64,000 nucleotides of DNA from Flavobacterium anhuiense (GCF_900101855.1 NZ_FMVC01000005.1:434001-498000), one strand, 5' to 3'. Shown: positions 51,930 to 61,030, counted from the stretch's first letter. Numbers and translations: made by a program. The notes: generated by a model not told the origin, from the sequence alone.

Positions 51930-53615
51930 CTATTTGCTGTATTTTCTTTTTCTTACAAAAGTAAATACAAGTCCAAAAACGGTTAAAATTAGAATTGGTA
52001 CTCCGATAGTTATGAATTGAGTCTGAGTATAGCTCTCGTAAACTTTTTCTTTGTCTAATAATGGTAGTTCTACATCTTTGCTTCTAATGTTAATAAGTCC
52101 TGTATCATCAAGAAGATAATTGATGCAATTCATGATAAAGTCTTTATTGTCGTATAAATTTCCAGTTCTTTGGTCGTAACCTAGTTCGACTGGCATCATG
52201 TTTTTGTCCAATTGGTTTTTTGCAATGTCTCCGTCAGCAATAACAATCATTTTGTTCGGTTTTCCTTTTGCTGTAAACGAATTGTCTTTGAAAGGCAAAA
52301 CTCGGTTTTCAAAAGCAGAATGGAAAGAGCCTTCTAACAAAACGGCAAGATTTTGGTTTCCTTTATTCAAATAATCTTGCGGAGTTGATTTTTCAGTAAC
52401 CATATTCAGATTGATTTCTGCTGGTGTTCCGATAGTTTTGGAATATTGAGAAGACTGCAATAAAACTGTTTTTTTGATTCCGTTTTTCAACGTATCAATT
52501 GGGTTGGCAAAATCAAACTTAATTCCGCCAAGATTTTTAACAATAGGATGCTGGCTCTTTGGATAAACCTGTGGAGCAAATTTCCAAATAAAATCTTGAT
52601 ATTGCGTTGCGCTCCCTTGTTCGCCGGTTGCCAATTTTATTGGACTTCCATATTCATCTTTTATCAAATCGGGATTAATTCTGAATCCATATTTGAAGAA
52701 CATGTCGTTTAGATTCAAATCTCTTGGATAAGCTAAAGTTGCTCCTGCATCGTTGTATAAACTGTCCATATCAGCCGCAACTTGATCAATCAGCCAAATG
52801 GTTTTTCCGCCATTCATAATAAACTGATCCAGAACTTCTTTTTCTTCATCGGAGAATTTTTCTGTTGGTTTAGAAATAATGGCTAAATCATATTTTTTCA
52901 ATGCATTTAAAGTTCCGTTTGGATCTTTTGCAACAGAATCTAAAGTAAAAGGTCCGATAAAATAACTCTCACGAATCTGCATCAGCATTTTGGCGATATG
53001 AATTTCGTTTAATTCGCCATTTCCTTTTATGATGGCAACTTTTTTCTGTTTATTTTTAGTCACTTTATTAATGGCATCAGCGATTGAATATTCTAAATGC
53101 TGAATAGATCCAATTACTTTTTGCGTAGTAGAAGCTCCCATTATGTTTTTTAATAATGGAATATTAACTTCTTTGTTATTGTAAACTGCAACAGCCCATG
53201 GGAAAACCATAGCTTGAGATTGTTTTCCTTTATCATCAACTGTAATGTTTACAGGAGTTAATCCTTTTTGAAAAAGTGATTTTGTTAGTTCTTCGCTTTC
53301 ATCTTCATTTTCTAAAGGATCAACAAATTCGAAAACAATATTGTTGTTATAGGCCTGAAATTCTTCTAATAATTGTTTGGTTTCCTGCTGTAAACGTCTA
53401 AAATCGGCTGGGAGATCTCCGGCCATATAAATCTTTATAGAAAGCGGATTTTGAACTTGTTTTATAATGCCCAACGAAGTTGGAGATAATGTATAACGTT
53501 TATCTTTGGTTAAATCAAAACGATGGAAAAATAGAGTTCCAAGTACATTTAAAACTACTAAAATGAAAATAGTAATACCTAACGTTTTTAAATTTTGCTT
53601 TATAGATGGTTTCAT
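51930..53615 (-). CDS. gldG: Gliding motility ABC transporter substrate-binding-like protein GldG
   Basis: The 561-residue protein has an N-terminal membrane helix (about 13-31), a long extracytoplasmic region of the ABC_transp_aux type (FQKGLTPVNITVDDKGKQSQ, in part; LAIISKPTEKFSDEEKEVLDQF, in part; GGKTIWLIDQ) and a C-terminal membrane helix before the basic end VRKRKYSK. This is the GldG layout of gliding Flavobacteria, forming an ABC transporter with GldF and the ATPase GldA. The start overlaps the gldF stop by one base (TAATG). gldA is not in the window. Confidence 0.94.
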   Translation of the reverse strand: MKPSIKQNLKTLGITIFILVVLNVLGTLFFHRFDLTKDKRYTLSPTSLGIIKQVQNPLSIKIYMAGDLPADFRRLQQETKQLLEEFQAYNNNIVFEFVDPLENEDESEELTKSLFQKGLTPVNITVDDKGKQSQAMVFPWAVAVYNNKEVNIPLLKNIMGASTTQKVIGSIQHLEYSIADAINKVTKNKQKKVAIIKGNGELNEIHIAKMLMQIRESYFIGPFTLDSVAKDPNGTLNALKKYDLAIISKPTEKFSDEEKEVLDQFIMNGGKTIWLIDQVAADMDSLYNDAGATLAYPRDLNLNDMFFKYGFRINPDLIKDEYGSPIKLATGEQGSATQYQDFIWKFAPQVYPKSQHPIVKNLGGIKFDFANPIDTLKNGIKKTVLLQSSQYSKTIGTPAEINLNMVTEKSTPQDYLNKGNQNLAVLLEGSFHSAFENRVLPFKDNSFTAKGKPNKMIVIADGDIAKNQLDKNMMPVELGYDQRTGNLYDNKDFIMNCINYLLDDTGLINIRSKDVELPLLDKEKVYESYTQTQFITIGVPILILTVFGLVFTFVRKRKYSK

Positions 53616-54340
53616 TAGGCTTTATAAGATTTTAATTGGTAAACAGTAAAAGACAAAAAAGCAATGGCAATGCTTAAAAAGTAAATAATGTCGCGAGTAT
53701 CAATTACACCACGACTCATACTTTTAAAATGATTTTGCATTCCTAAAACCGAAATGAAATTGTTTGAACCTGGAATTAGTGAACTCAGACCTTCAAAGCC
53801 AAAATAAAAGAAAAAGCAAAGAAAAACGGCTACAATAAAAGCTACAATCTGATTTTCTGAAAGGGTAGAAGTAAAGATTCCGATTGCTGAATAAGAGGCA
53901 ATTAAAAATAATAATCCGAAGTAAGAGCCAATTGTGCTTCCCATATCGATATTGCCTTCTGGAGAACCTAAATCTGAAATTACTTTTACATAAATTAAGG
54001 TTGGGATAATGGCTAAAATAATCAGCAAAAATGAACCAAAGAATTTACCGTTTACAATTTCCCAGATTGATAACGGTTTTGTTAGAAGCAATTCTAAAGT
54101 TCCTTGTTTTTTTTCATCAGAGAAACTTCTCATGGTAACAGCTGGAATTAAGAAAATCAGAATCCATGGCGCCAATGTGAAAAATGGAGTTAAATCGGCG
54201 TAACCTGTATTTAGAATGTTATAATCTCCTTCGAACACCCATAAAAATAGTCCGTTGCTGATTAAAAAAACAGCTATGACCAAATAGCCAATTGGAGAGC
54301 CAAAAAAGGATTTTATTTCTCTTAAAATGATTGATTTCAT
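53615..54340 (-). CDS. gldF: Gliding motility ABC transporter permease GldF
   Basis: The 241-residue ABC-2 type permease has about six membrane helices and the family start LREIKSFFGSPIGYLVIAVF, followed by TMRSFSDEKKQGTLELLLTKP, the cytoplasmic ABC-2 signature (quoted as SFSDEKKQGTLELLL). It forms the membrane channel with GldG; in F. johnsoniae it is needed for gliding. It is coupled to gldG by a one-base stop/start overlap. Confidence 0.94.
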   Translation of the reverse strand: MKSIILREIKSFFGSPIGYLVIAVFLISNGLFLWVFEGDYNILNTGYADLTPFFTLAPWILIFLIPAVTMRSFSDEKKQGTLELLLTKPLSIWEIVNGKFFGSFLLIILAIIPTLIYVKVISDLGSPEGNIDMGSTIGSYFGLLFLIASYSAIGIFTSTLSENQIVAFIVAVFLCFFFYFGFEGLSSLIPGSNNFISVLGMQNHFKSMSRGVIDTRDIIYFLSIAIAFLSFTVYQLKSYKA

Positions 54341-54440
54341 GTATAAGGTTTATTCGTTTATTTGTTTAATCGTGTAATCGTTTTTTGTTTAGCGGTTGGT
54401 TTATTCTGGCCACGCTGCAAACTGCGACTGTGACTGAAAA

Positions 54441-54737
54441 CTAATTTAAGCTAACCAATTTATCAACGCTCCATGCTTCTGGTTTAGCATTGAATAGTTT
54501 TTTTGTAAAATCCCAAACCGTATTAAAAAGTTCGGATTTTCTGTAATTTTCTAAATCTTGCTCCGTTTCCCAGTAACTGTAAGTGAAAAAGATGCATTTA
54601 TCATTTTTGTCCTGATACAATTCTAAAAAACGATTCCCTTCTACATTTCGTATTTTTTCTTTCACCGATTCAAAATTCTCCAGAAAATCAGGAATTTTTT
54701 CTTCGTGAAAACTCATTTTTACTATTCGAACAAACAT
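54441..54737 (-). CDS. Antibiotic biosynthesis monooxygenase (ABM)-fold protein
   Basis: The 98-residue ferredoxin-like protein resembles YgiN/LsrG-type ABM proteins: VRIVKMSFHEEKIPDF at the start, NRFLELYQDKN in the middle and YWETEQDLENYRKSELF near the end. Such proteins are small dimeric monooxygenases or quinone-handling enzymes. It lies 100 bases upstream of gldF on the same strand. Reaction unknown. Confidence 0.83.
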   Translation of the reverse strand: MFVRIVKMSFHEEKIPDFLENFESVKEKIRNVEGNRFLELYQDKNDKCIFFTYSYWETEQDLENYRKSELFNTVWDFTKKLFNAKPEAWSVDKLVSLN

Positions 54738-55045
54738 CTTATTATTTTAGATTTTAGACTGTTGATTTTAGATTTTGAATTGTCTAAAATCTTACAGGTG
54801 CGCAAAAATACCAAAATAGATTATTGTTTTAAACAAAAAATGAAATATTATAAATGTCGATTTTTAAATTCTATTTTCACAGTATTTTTAAACATAGCCC
54901 GTGGTTTCAACCACGGGAAACGTTGAGTGATATGCGTTATGTTCCCGTGGTTTCAACCACGGGCTATATTCATGATCAAAAACAATAAAAAATCTGCTCA
55001 ATCAGCGAAATCTGCGAGCTAAAAAATCTAAAATCTAAAATTTTT
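54738..55045. other. Intergenic region with paired REP element
   Basis: The 308-base gap contains the paired palindrome at 54894-54966 (listed separately) and, at about 54988-55035, a short piece related to the repeat at 3518. Flanking bases include repeated TTTTAGATTTT-type phrases (54745-54790 and 55021-55041). No gene is supported. Confidence 0.5.
54894..54966. repeat. Double REP palindrome (CCCGTGGTTTCAACCACGGG)
   Basis: Two copies of the 20-mer CCCGTGGTTTCAACCACGGG, each nearly self-complementary, flank a 25-base centre (starting AAACGTTGAG). The outer bases ATAG/CTAT are also inverted, so the 73-bp unit can fold as two hairpins or one long one. This is the layout of a bacterial interspersed mosaic element or REP doublet. 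Confidence 0.85.
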
Positions 55046-55873
55046 CTAAGAAAACTTAATCGTAATCACATCACGATAATTCAATCCCAACAAACTATTT
55101 GCAGAACCCACTTTAGAAGGATTGCTTCTGAAAATAGCAATTTCTAGAAATCCAGCTTCATTAAAAATAGCTAGTTTTTCTCCTTCATAGGTTTTAATCG
55201 GATATTTGTCAGAAGTGGCAATAGCCGAATAATTTGGCAGAATTGTTTTGATGCTCTTTGGTTTCATCACAATTTCGTAAGGACGTCCGCGCGAAACTTC
55301 TAAGAATTGTTTTTTAGAAATATTGGTTACAACGTTTCCAAAATGATCAATATATATGATGTTTCCTTTTATAGAATTTCCGTCATCTGCAACAAGAGCC
55401 TGCAATTCGGTAGCTTCTTTAATAGACGAAATTTCTTTTCCGATAACATTCAATAAACCACCTCTAGATAAGTGAGAAGCAACCTGAATAAAGATATCCA
55501 AATCTGTCGCTTCAATGGGGAAACGATCGTGAATATTAATTGCCACAATTTTTTGCGGAACAATTTTCTGCGTAAGCATGCTTAAGATACCGTTATCGGC
55601 ACAAATAAAGTAATGATCGTTCCATTGCATAGCGATATGCTGGTTTTCTTTATTGCGCTCGATATCGACACCAATTAAGTGCACAGTTCCTTTTGGGAAA
55701 CTCAAATAAGATGCTCCAATAATATAACTTGCTTCGGCCGTATTAAAGGGATCAATGTCGTGAGAAATGTCAATGATTTGAACCTCTGGGTTTTCAGAAA
55801 GTATTTTACCCTTCAGCGACCCCACAAAGTGATCTTTCAAGCCGTAGTCTGTAGTAAGGGTAATTATTGACAT
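55046..55873 (-). CDS. SAM hydroxide adenosyltransferase (DUF62 family)
   Basis: The 275-residue protein has the DUF62 signatures TLTTDYGLKDHFVGSLKG at the N-terminus (split here at TTDYG and FVGSLKG), IDISHDIDPFN, ADNGILS and a C-terminal FGNVVTNI. Members convert S-adenosyl-methionine and water to adenosine and methionine, or in rare cases fluorinate or chlorinate SAM. The halide-specific loop of fluorinases is not evident, so hydrolysis is more likely. It is monocistronic and divergent from phoH. Confidence 0.9.
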   Translation of the reverse strand: MSIITLTTDYGLKDHFVGSLKGKILSENPEVQIIDISHDIDPFNTAEASYIIGASYLSFPKGTVHLIGVDIERNKENQHIAMQWNDHYFICADNGILSMLTQKIVPQKIVAINIHDRFPIEATDLDIFIQVASHLSRGGLLNVIGKEISSIKEATELQALVADDGNSIKGNIIYIDHFGNVVTNISKKQFLEVSRGRPYEIVMKPKSIKTILPNYSAIATSDKYPIKTYEGEKLAIFNEAGFLEIAIFRSNPSKVGSANSLLGLNYRDVITIKFS

Positions 55874-56138
55874 ATTTTTGTTTATAACTATTGATAGTAT
55901 TTAAATCTAATTTTCATTAAATTTGAGAAATGCAAAGCTAATAATAGTAAACACAAATTGAAAGAAAGTAAAGACAATTTGTGTTTTTTAAAAGTTTTTG
56001 TCTGTTACAATATTCAGAAACACAGATTTAGGTTCAAGAAACGAAAAGCTGAAAACTGCGACCGGATACTGTGACTAAAAAAAGACCCGACAGCCACTAA
56101 ATATTAAAAGGAATTATTTTAATTTAAAACAACTTCAT

Positions 56139-57089
56139 TTGAACGAAAGAATAATCGAGCTAGTAGATATTGCACCAAAAGAATTTTGGGGCGCACAGGA
56201 TAGCCATTTAGAAATTATTAAAAAGTATTACCCAAAGCTTAAAATCGTAGCACGAGGGACAACTTTAAAAGCATTTGGCGAAAAAGAAGTTTTAGACGAA
56301 TTCGAAAAAAGATTTCAAAGATTAATGCTTCACTTTACACGTTACAACAATATTGATGATAACGTAATTGAGCGTGTGATAATGAGTGATGGTCAGGATG
56401 AAAAGAGAGCTTACGATCATGATAAAATCTTAGTTCACGGTGTTGGCGGTAAAATTGTAAAAGCAATGACCCCAAATCAGCAATTGCTGGTTGATACCGT
56501 TAAAAAGAACGATATGGTTTTTGCAGTAGGTCCCGCTGGAACTGGTAAAACATACACAGGAGTCGCTATGGCGGTAAAAATGCTGAAGGACAAAGAAGTA
56601 AAAAGAATTATTCTGACGCGTCCAGCGGTAGAAGCGGGTGAAAATCTAGGTTTCTTGCCTGGAGATATGAAGGAAAAACTTGATCCTTACATGCAACCGC
56701 TTTATGATGCATTGCGAGATATGATTCCAAACGAAAAATTGGAAGATTATATTCTGAAAGGAATTATCCAGATTGCACCTCTAGCTTTCATGCGCGGACG
56801 AACTCTTGACAATGCTTTTGTAATTCTTGACGAGGCTCAGAATACCACACATTCACAAATGAAAATGTTTTTGACCCGTATGGGGAAAAATGCCAAATTC
56901 ATGATAACTGGTGATCCAGGTCAAGTCGATTTGCCGAGAAGAACAATTTCTGGTCTTAAAGAAGCACTTTTGGTTCTAAAAGACATTGAAGGCATCGGAA
57001 TTATTTATTTAGATGATAAAGATATCGTTCGCCACAGATTGGTTAAAAAGGTAATTGATGCTTATAAGCAAATAGAAAACCACGATTAA
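56139..57089 (+). CDS. phoH: PhoH-family ATPase
   Basis: The 316-residue protein has a short N-terminal KH-like region and the PhoH ATPase domain with Walker A GPAGTGKT (131-138) and Walker B FVILDEAQNTT. Also present are LTRPAVEAGENLGFLPGD (quoted as RPAVEAGENLGFLPGD) and GDPGQVDLPR. PhoH/YbeZ proteins are linked to RNA processing with YbeY. The start is TTG at 56139; the next in-frame ATG is 62 codons in and would remove conserved sequence. A hairpin terminator follows at 57147. Confidence 0.93.
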   Translation: MNERIIELVDIAPKEFWGAQDSHLEIIKKYYPKLKIVARGTTLKAFGEKEVLDEFEKRFQRLMLHFTRYNNIDDNVIERVIMSDGQDEKRAYDHDKILVHGVGGKIVKAMTPNQQLLVDTVKKNDMVFAVGPAGTGKTYTGVAMAVKMLKDKEVKRIILTRPAVEAGENLGFLPGDMKEKLDPYMQPLYDALRDMIPNEKLEDYILKGIIQIAPLAFMRGRTLDNAFVILDEAQNTTHSQMKMFLTRMGKNAKFMITGDPGQVDLPRRTISGLKEALLVLKDIEGIGIIYLDDKDIVRHRLVKKVIDAYKQIENHD

Positions 57090-57146
57090 TTATAAATTTT
57101 AGTAAAATGTTAAATGTAAATCGTGAATTGTGTTTTAACATTTATT

Positions 57147-57198
57147 AATATTCGTTTTGTATATTTTCTTTTGAAAAGTGCAAAACGAATATTTTTTT
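57147..57198 (+). terminator. Terminator after phoH
   Basis: AATATTCGTTTTG (57147-57159) pairs perfectly over 13 bp with CAAAACGAATATT (57181-57193), followed by T's. Confidence 0.75.
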
Positions 57199-57215
57199 AT
57201 TATCATTGAAAAAGA

Positions 57216-57902
57216 ATGGAAAGTAAAATTATTTTGATTGTTGGTTTACTTTTTTTTGCAGTTAAGTTTTATGCCCAAAAAAGAGAAGAAAATAAAACAG
57301 AAAGAAAAATAAATAAATTAAGTGGAAAGGAAATTGTTCAAGAATTAAACAGATTGAATTTTTTCAATTTAACCGATAAAAATGATTTGCAAATTACAAG
57401 ATATGAATTTGAAAAGTCTTATGATCAATTGAATTTCTTTGAAGGTCAAATGAGAGAAGATTTAAGTTTTACAGATAATAGATTTTATTTTATTGATTCT
57501 GAAACATTGTTTGAAGGAGGAGGATTAATTCAATATTTAGAAATCTTTAAAGTTTTATTTGATAAGTTAAATCTAAAACTTGTAATATCTGAAGAATTTG
57601 AATCTCAAACTGATAAACATTTACTTCATAAGATAAAACTAAACGGAAAAGAATATGTTGCTTTCGATAATGATTTTGGAAATTACGATTGGACAATAGC
57701 ATATTTGAATTTCATTGAAATGTTAAATGATCAGCTTAAAATGCAAGACAGTAATGAACAGTTTTATCCGATTAGCTCAGGCAATGACGGAAAAATTGTA
57801 TTATTGACAAAAAATCAGTTTGAATTTATCAAAGGCAATTATCCAAATGATTATAATCATCCAAAAGAAATTGTTGATTGGAAAAATGGGTTTGAATATT
57901 AA
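57216..57902 (+). CDS. Hypothetical protein with N-terminal signal/anchor
   Basis: The 228-residue protein has a hydrophobic N-terminus (KIILIVGLLFFAVKFYA) that reads as a signal peptide or anchor, then a lysine- and glutamate-rich soluble region. I recognise no family. The pattern FYFIDSETLFEGGGLIQYLE and a late ISSGNDGKIVLLTKNQF suggest a compact alpha/beta protein. Base composition is even more AT-rich than its neighbours, which together with the broken gene after it hints at a less-conserved spot in the genome. Confidence 0.65.
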   Translation: MESKIILIVGLLFFAVKFYAQKREENKTERKINKLSGKEIVQELNRLNFFNLTDKNDLQITRYEFEKSYDQLNFFEGQMREDLSFTDNRFYFIDSETLFEGGGLIQYLEIFKVLFDKLNLKLVISEEFESQTDKHLLHKIKLNGKEYVAFDNDFGNYDWTIAYLNFIEMLNDQLKMQDSNEQFYPISSGNDGKIVLLTKNQFEFIKGNYPNDYNHPKEIVDWKNGFEY

Positions 57903-57916
57903 ATTCAATTAAAAAA

Positions 57917-58278
57917 ATGAAACAACTAGATGATTTTTACCTAAACCAAGAAGAACCTATAAAAGGGATATTTCTGGCATTAAAGAAATCATTCTAAAAC
58001 AAGATCAGGAGATAACCAATACTCTAAAATATGGAATGCCATTCTTCTCTTATAAAGGAAAAATGTTCTGTTATTTGTGGATTCATAAAAAACTCAAAGA
58101 ACCTTATATGGGAATTGTAGAAGGAAAGCATTTTGACGAAGTTTTTCTTATTCAAGAAAATCGCTCTAGAACGAAAATTATGCTGTTTGATGTTAATGAA
58201 GATTTGCCTTTGAAACAGATTGAAATAATAATTAGAAAAGCTATTGATTTATATAAAACAGGAATTGTTAAGATTTAA
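57917..58278 (+). pseudogene. DUF1801 (YdhG-like) gene with a one-base frameshift
   Basis: The ATG at 57917 opens MKQLDDFYLNQEEP...FLALKK, the normal beginning of a DUF1801 protein, but the frame stops at 57997. The next frame continues it exactly as KEIILKQDQEITNTLKYGMP and runs to the stop at 58278 (FFSYKGKMFCYLWIHKK, then DLPLKQIEIIIRKAIDLYK). Adding one A in the run at about 57982-57985 (TTAAAG) would restore a 120-residue protein. So it is either a recent pseudogene, a sequencing error, or a slippery-site frame change. The fragment from ATG 58036 lacks the N-terminal third. Confidence 0.85.
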
Positions 58279-58360
58279 ATTATTAGTATAGCAATATTTA
58301 ACGAAATAGTTAAATAAATAATAAACTTACCTCAATTTTGGTTTTCAAAGCCTCTAATCT

Positions 58361-58391
58361 TTGTCTAACCAAGCTTAAAGCCGTAAATTTG
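58361..58391 (+). promoter_or_regulatory. Promoter of the HAD phosphatase gene
   Basis: TTG at 58361-58363, a 20-base spacer and TAAATTTG at 58384-58391 match the Bacteroidota consensus. The ATG follows 25 bases later. Confidence 0.65.
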
Positions 58392-58416
58392 CAATTCTAA
58401 ATATTAGAATATTAAT

Positions 58417-59247
58417 ATGACAAAACTTAAAAATATAAAAGTTGTAGTAAGCGACCTTGACGGAACTTTGCTTAACCCACAACACACTATTTCAGATTAT
58501 ACTAAATCAATTTTTCAAGAACTTCACAATCGAGGATATCTAATTGTGGTAGCTACAGGCCGCCATCATCTAGATGCAATGGCAATTATTGATAAATTGG
58601 AAGTTCCAGTTTATTTGGTAAGTTCTAATGGAGCCAGAATTCATTCGCCAAACAAAGAACAGCTTTTTGCTTTCAACTTAGACAGTGATGTGGTTAAGGC
58701 CGCATTAAATGTTGAAATTGATCCAGAAATCACGGTCGTTTTATTCAAAGAAAATGTTTGGCAGACCAATAAATGGAACGAAAAACTGAATTCTTTTCAA
58801 ACAGAATTAAAATATCGTCCAGAACTGGTAGATTATAAGAATTTAGAAGATTTTGGAGCTATTAAAATTTTCTTCTCTTGCAGCGATCACGAAAAATTAG
58901 TCAAATTGAAAGATGCCATTTTAGCCAATTCTTCAGAACATTTGCATCATGCTTTTAGTTTGCCGACTTGTTTAGAATTTATGGACAAATCTATAGATAA
59001 AGCAGTTGCAATTGAGCAGGTATTGGAAAGAGAAGGATTTACATTGTCTGAAGCGGTTTCTTTTGGAGACGGATTTAATGATGTGCAAATGCTGTCTTCA
59101 TCTGGAAAAGGATTGATTATGGGAAATGCTCCATCAATTTTGAAAGAAACTCTGCCAGATTTAGAAGTAATTAAAACAAATGCCGAGGATGGCGTTGCTA
59201 GATATATTGCATCTAAAATTTTAGATAAAGAATTTGCAACAAGTTAA
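58417..59247 (+). CDS. Cof-type HAD-IIB hydrolase (sugar-phosphate phosphatase type)
   Basis: The 276-residue HAD protein has motif I SDLDGTLLN (D13, D15), motif II VATGRHH, a C2-type cap, a lysine motif near 200 (DKSIDKAVAIEQ) and motif IV FGDGFNDVQML. Cof/YbiV/YidA-type enzymes dephosphorylate sugar phosphates or nucleotide-like metabolites in the cytoplasm. It has its own promoter and terminator. Exact substrate unknown. Confidence 0.92.
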   Translation: MTKLKNIKVVVSDLDGTLLNPQHTISDYTKSIFQELHNRGYLIVVATGRHHLDAMAIIDKLEVPVYLVSSNGARIHSPNKEQLFAFNLDSDVVKAALNVEIDPEITVVLFKENVWQTNKWNEKLNSFQTELKYRPELVDYKNLEDFGAIKIFFSCSDHEKLVKLKDAILANSSEHLHHAFSLPTCLEFMDKSIDKAVAIEQVLEREGFTLSEAVSFGDGFNDVQMLSSSGKGLIMGNAPSILKETLPDLEVIKTNAEDGVARYIASKILDKEFATS

Positions 59248-59269
59248 TTTTAGAAGATATTAGAAAGGA

Positions 59270-59310
59270 AAATCCCTAAATGAACTACTTATTTAGGGAT
59301 TTTTTATTTT
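59270..59310 (+). terminator. Terminator after the HAD phosphatase gene
   Basis: AAAATCCCTAAAT pairs with ATTTAGGGATTTT across a 9-base loop, with a T run. Confidence 0.8.
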
Positions 59311-59326
59311 CTTATCTGAAATTTCA

Positions 59327-59358
59327 TTGTGTAACTATGTGAAATAGTTTTAAATTTG
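59327..59358 (+). promoter_or_regulatory. Promoter of purC
   Basis: TTG at 59327-59329, a 21-base spacer and TAAATTTG at 59351-59358 match the Bacteroidota consensus, 30 bases before the ATG. Confidence 0.65.
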
Positions 59359-59388
59359 CATTCATAAAAAACAACACAACTAAAGATA

Positions 59389-60342
59389 ATGAGTAATACA
59401 ATTACAACTACAAATTTTAATTTCCCGAACCAGAAATCAGTTTACCGCGGAAAAGTTAGAGAAGTTTACAATATTAACGACGAACTTTTAGTAATGGTAG
59501 CTACCGATAGACTTTCGGCTTTTGATGTAGTTTTGCCAAAAGGAATTCCATACAAAGGACAAATCTTGAATCAGATTGCAACAAAGTTTATGGAATTGAC
59601 AGAAGATATTGTTCCAAACTGGCTGATTGCTACTCCAGATCCAAATGTTGCTGTTGGACATTTATGCGAACCTTTTAAAGTAGAAATGGTTATCCGTGGT
59701 TATTTGTCAGGACATGCGGCTCGTGAATATGCGGCTGGAAGAAAACAAATCTGTGGTGTTACTATGGCTGAAGGTTTAAAAGAAAACGATAAATTTCCAG
59801 AGCCAATTATTACACCAACTACAAAGGCAGATAACGGTTCTCATGATGAAGATATTTCTCGCGCGGATATTTTGGCAAAAGGAATTGTTTCAGAAGAAGA
59901 TTATTTAGTTTTAGAAAAATATACGAGAGCTTTATTTCAAAGAGGAACTGAAATCGCTGCTAAACGTGGATTGATTTTAGTAGACACCAAATATGAGTTC
60001 GGAAAAACAAAAGATGGTGTTATTGTTTTAATTGACGAAATTCACACACCAGATTCTTCTCGTTATTTCTACGCTGATGGATATGCTGAAAGACAAGAAA
60101 AAGGTGAAGAGCAAAAACAATTATCTAAAGAATTTGTTCGCCGCTGGTTAATTGAAAATGGTTTTCAAGGTAAAGAAGGGCAACAGATTCCAAATATGAC
60201 AGATGAATATATCGAGTCAGTTTCTGAAAGATATATCGAATTATACGAGAATATTTTAGGAGAAAAATTTGTAAAAGCGGATATTGATAATATTGACCAG
60301 CGTATTGAAAAAAACGTATTAGATTACCTTTCTTCAAAATAA
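59389..60342 (+). CDS. purC: Phosphoribosylaminoimidazole-succinocarboxamide synthase
   Basis: The 317-residue SAICAR synthetase has the family phrases YRGKVREVYNI (nucleotide-binding start), DRLSAFDVVLPKGIPYKG, VEMVIRGYLSGHA, PIITPTTKADNGSHDE and LIDEIHTPDSSRYF. It is the longer, 300+-residue form used in Bacteroidota. It catalyses the aspartate-ligation step of de novo purine synthesis. No other purine gene is nearby; it has its own promoter and terminator. Confidence 0.96.
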   Translation: MSNTITTTNFNFPNQKSVYRGKVREVYNINDELLVMVATDRLSAFDVVLPKGIPYKGQILNQIATKFMELTEDIVPNWLIATPDPNVAVGHLCEPFKVEMVIRGYLSGHAAREYAAGRKQICGVTMAEGLKENDKFPEPIITPTTKADNGSHDEDISRADILAKGIVSEEDYLVLEKYTRALFQRGTEIAAKRGLILVDTKYEFGKTKDGVIVLIDEIHTPDSSRYFYADGYAERQEKGEEQKQLSKEFVRRWLIENGFQGKEGQQIPNMTDEYIESVSERYIELYENILGEKFVKADIDNIDQRIEKNVLDYLSSK

Positions 60343-60385
60343 TAATTTCGTGCTTAAATGAACATTTAAGCTTTAACGTTTATAA

Positions 60386-60418
60386 AATGCCTTACTGTAC
60401 AAGTGAGGCATTTTTTTT
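60386..60418 (+). terminator. Terminator after purC
   Basis: AATGCCT pairs with AGGCATT across a 13-base loop, followed by eight T's. Confidence 0.75.
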
Positions 60419-60594
60419 ATAGAAATTCAAAAATTGAAATTTATGAAAAGGCGCGATTCAATTAGTTTGACCGCACTTTTTTTATTGTTAAAATAAAATT
60501 TGCATTTTTTTCATTCTCGATGCAACGTTTTATACCTAATGTGCGTCTAATAAGTAATCATCACAATCATTAATCATTAAACAAGCAATCAATC

Positions 60595-60975
60595 ATGAAA
60601 AAAACAGTAATCGTTTTAGGAACGGCTTTGGCCTTATTTGCAAATTTTGCAACAGCTTCTAACTTGAAGTTAAAAAATAAAAATCAAATTGAAATTCCTT
60701 TTGATTTATCATCGCCTTTACATTTGGCAGTATGCAACGGAGATCTTGAAACTGTAAAGAAAAGCATTGAATACGGCGCAGATGTAAATAAAATTGTGCG
60801 CAATATGACGCCTTTGATGCTCGCCGCTCGTTATAACCACGTTGAAATTGTAAAAATTTTGTTGGCAAGTGGAGCTAAACCTTCAATAGAAAACGCTCAC
60901 GGACTAAGAGCATTGGATTATGCTAGATACGCAAAATCAACTGAGTCTGCCGAGATTTTAAAAGGATTGAGGTAA
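60595..60975 (+). CDS. Exported ankyrin-repeat protein (copy 1)
   Basis: The 126-residue protein has a signal peptide ending near TAS (residue 22), then three ankyrin repeats: SPLHLAVCNGDLETVKKSIEYGADVNK, quoted as SPLHLAVCNGDLETVK, then TPLMLAARYNHVEIVKILLA and a degenerate third, RALDYARYAKSTESAEIL. It should be periplasmic. It is a close paralogue of the gene at 61970, sharing the signal-peptide style, repeat number and length. A partner-binding role is likely but unidentified. Confidence 0.85.
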   Translation: MKKTVIVLGTALALFANFATASNLKLKNKNQIEIPFDLSSPLHLAVCNGDLETVKKSIEYGADVNKIVRNMTPLMLAARYNHVEIVKILLASGAKPSIENAHGLRALDYARYAKSTESAEILKGLR

Positions 60976-61000
60976 TTTTTAAGAACAAAAGAAAGGAAAG

Positions 61001-61030
61001 CATCATCTTTTTATAAGGATGATGTTTTTT
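61001..61030 (+). terminator. Terminator after ankyrin copy 1
   Basis: CATCATC pairs with GATGATG across a 10-base loop, followed by eight T's. The SRPBCC gene ends convergently at 61043. Confidence 0.75.

Noticed and set aside
55046..55873. Fluorinase/chlorinase identity for the DUF62 protein
   Set aside because: The general family is clear but no halide-specific loop is visible; hydrolase is the usual function.
58036..58278. 80-codon frame as an intact small gene
   Set aside because: The DUF1801 N-terminus is present just upstream in another frame, so this is the 3' part of a frameshifted gene.
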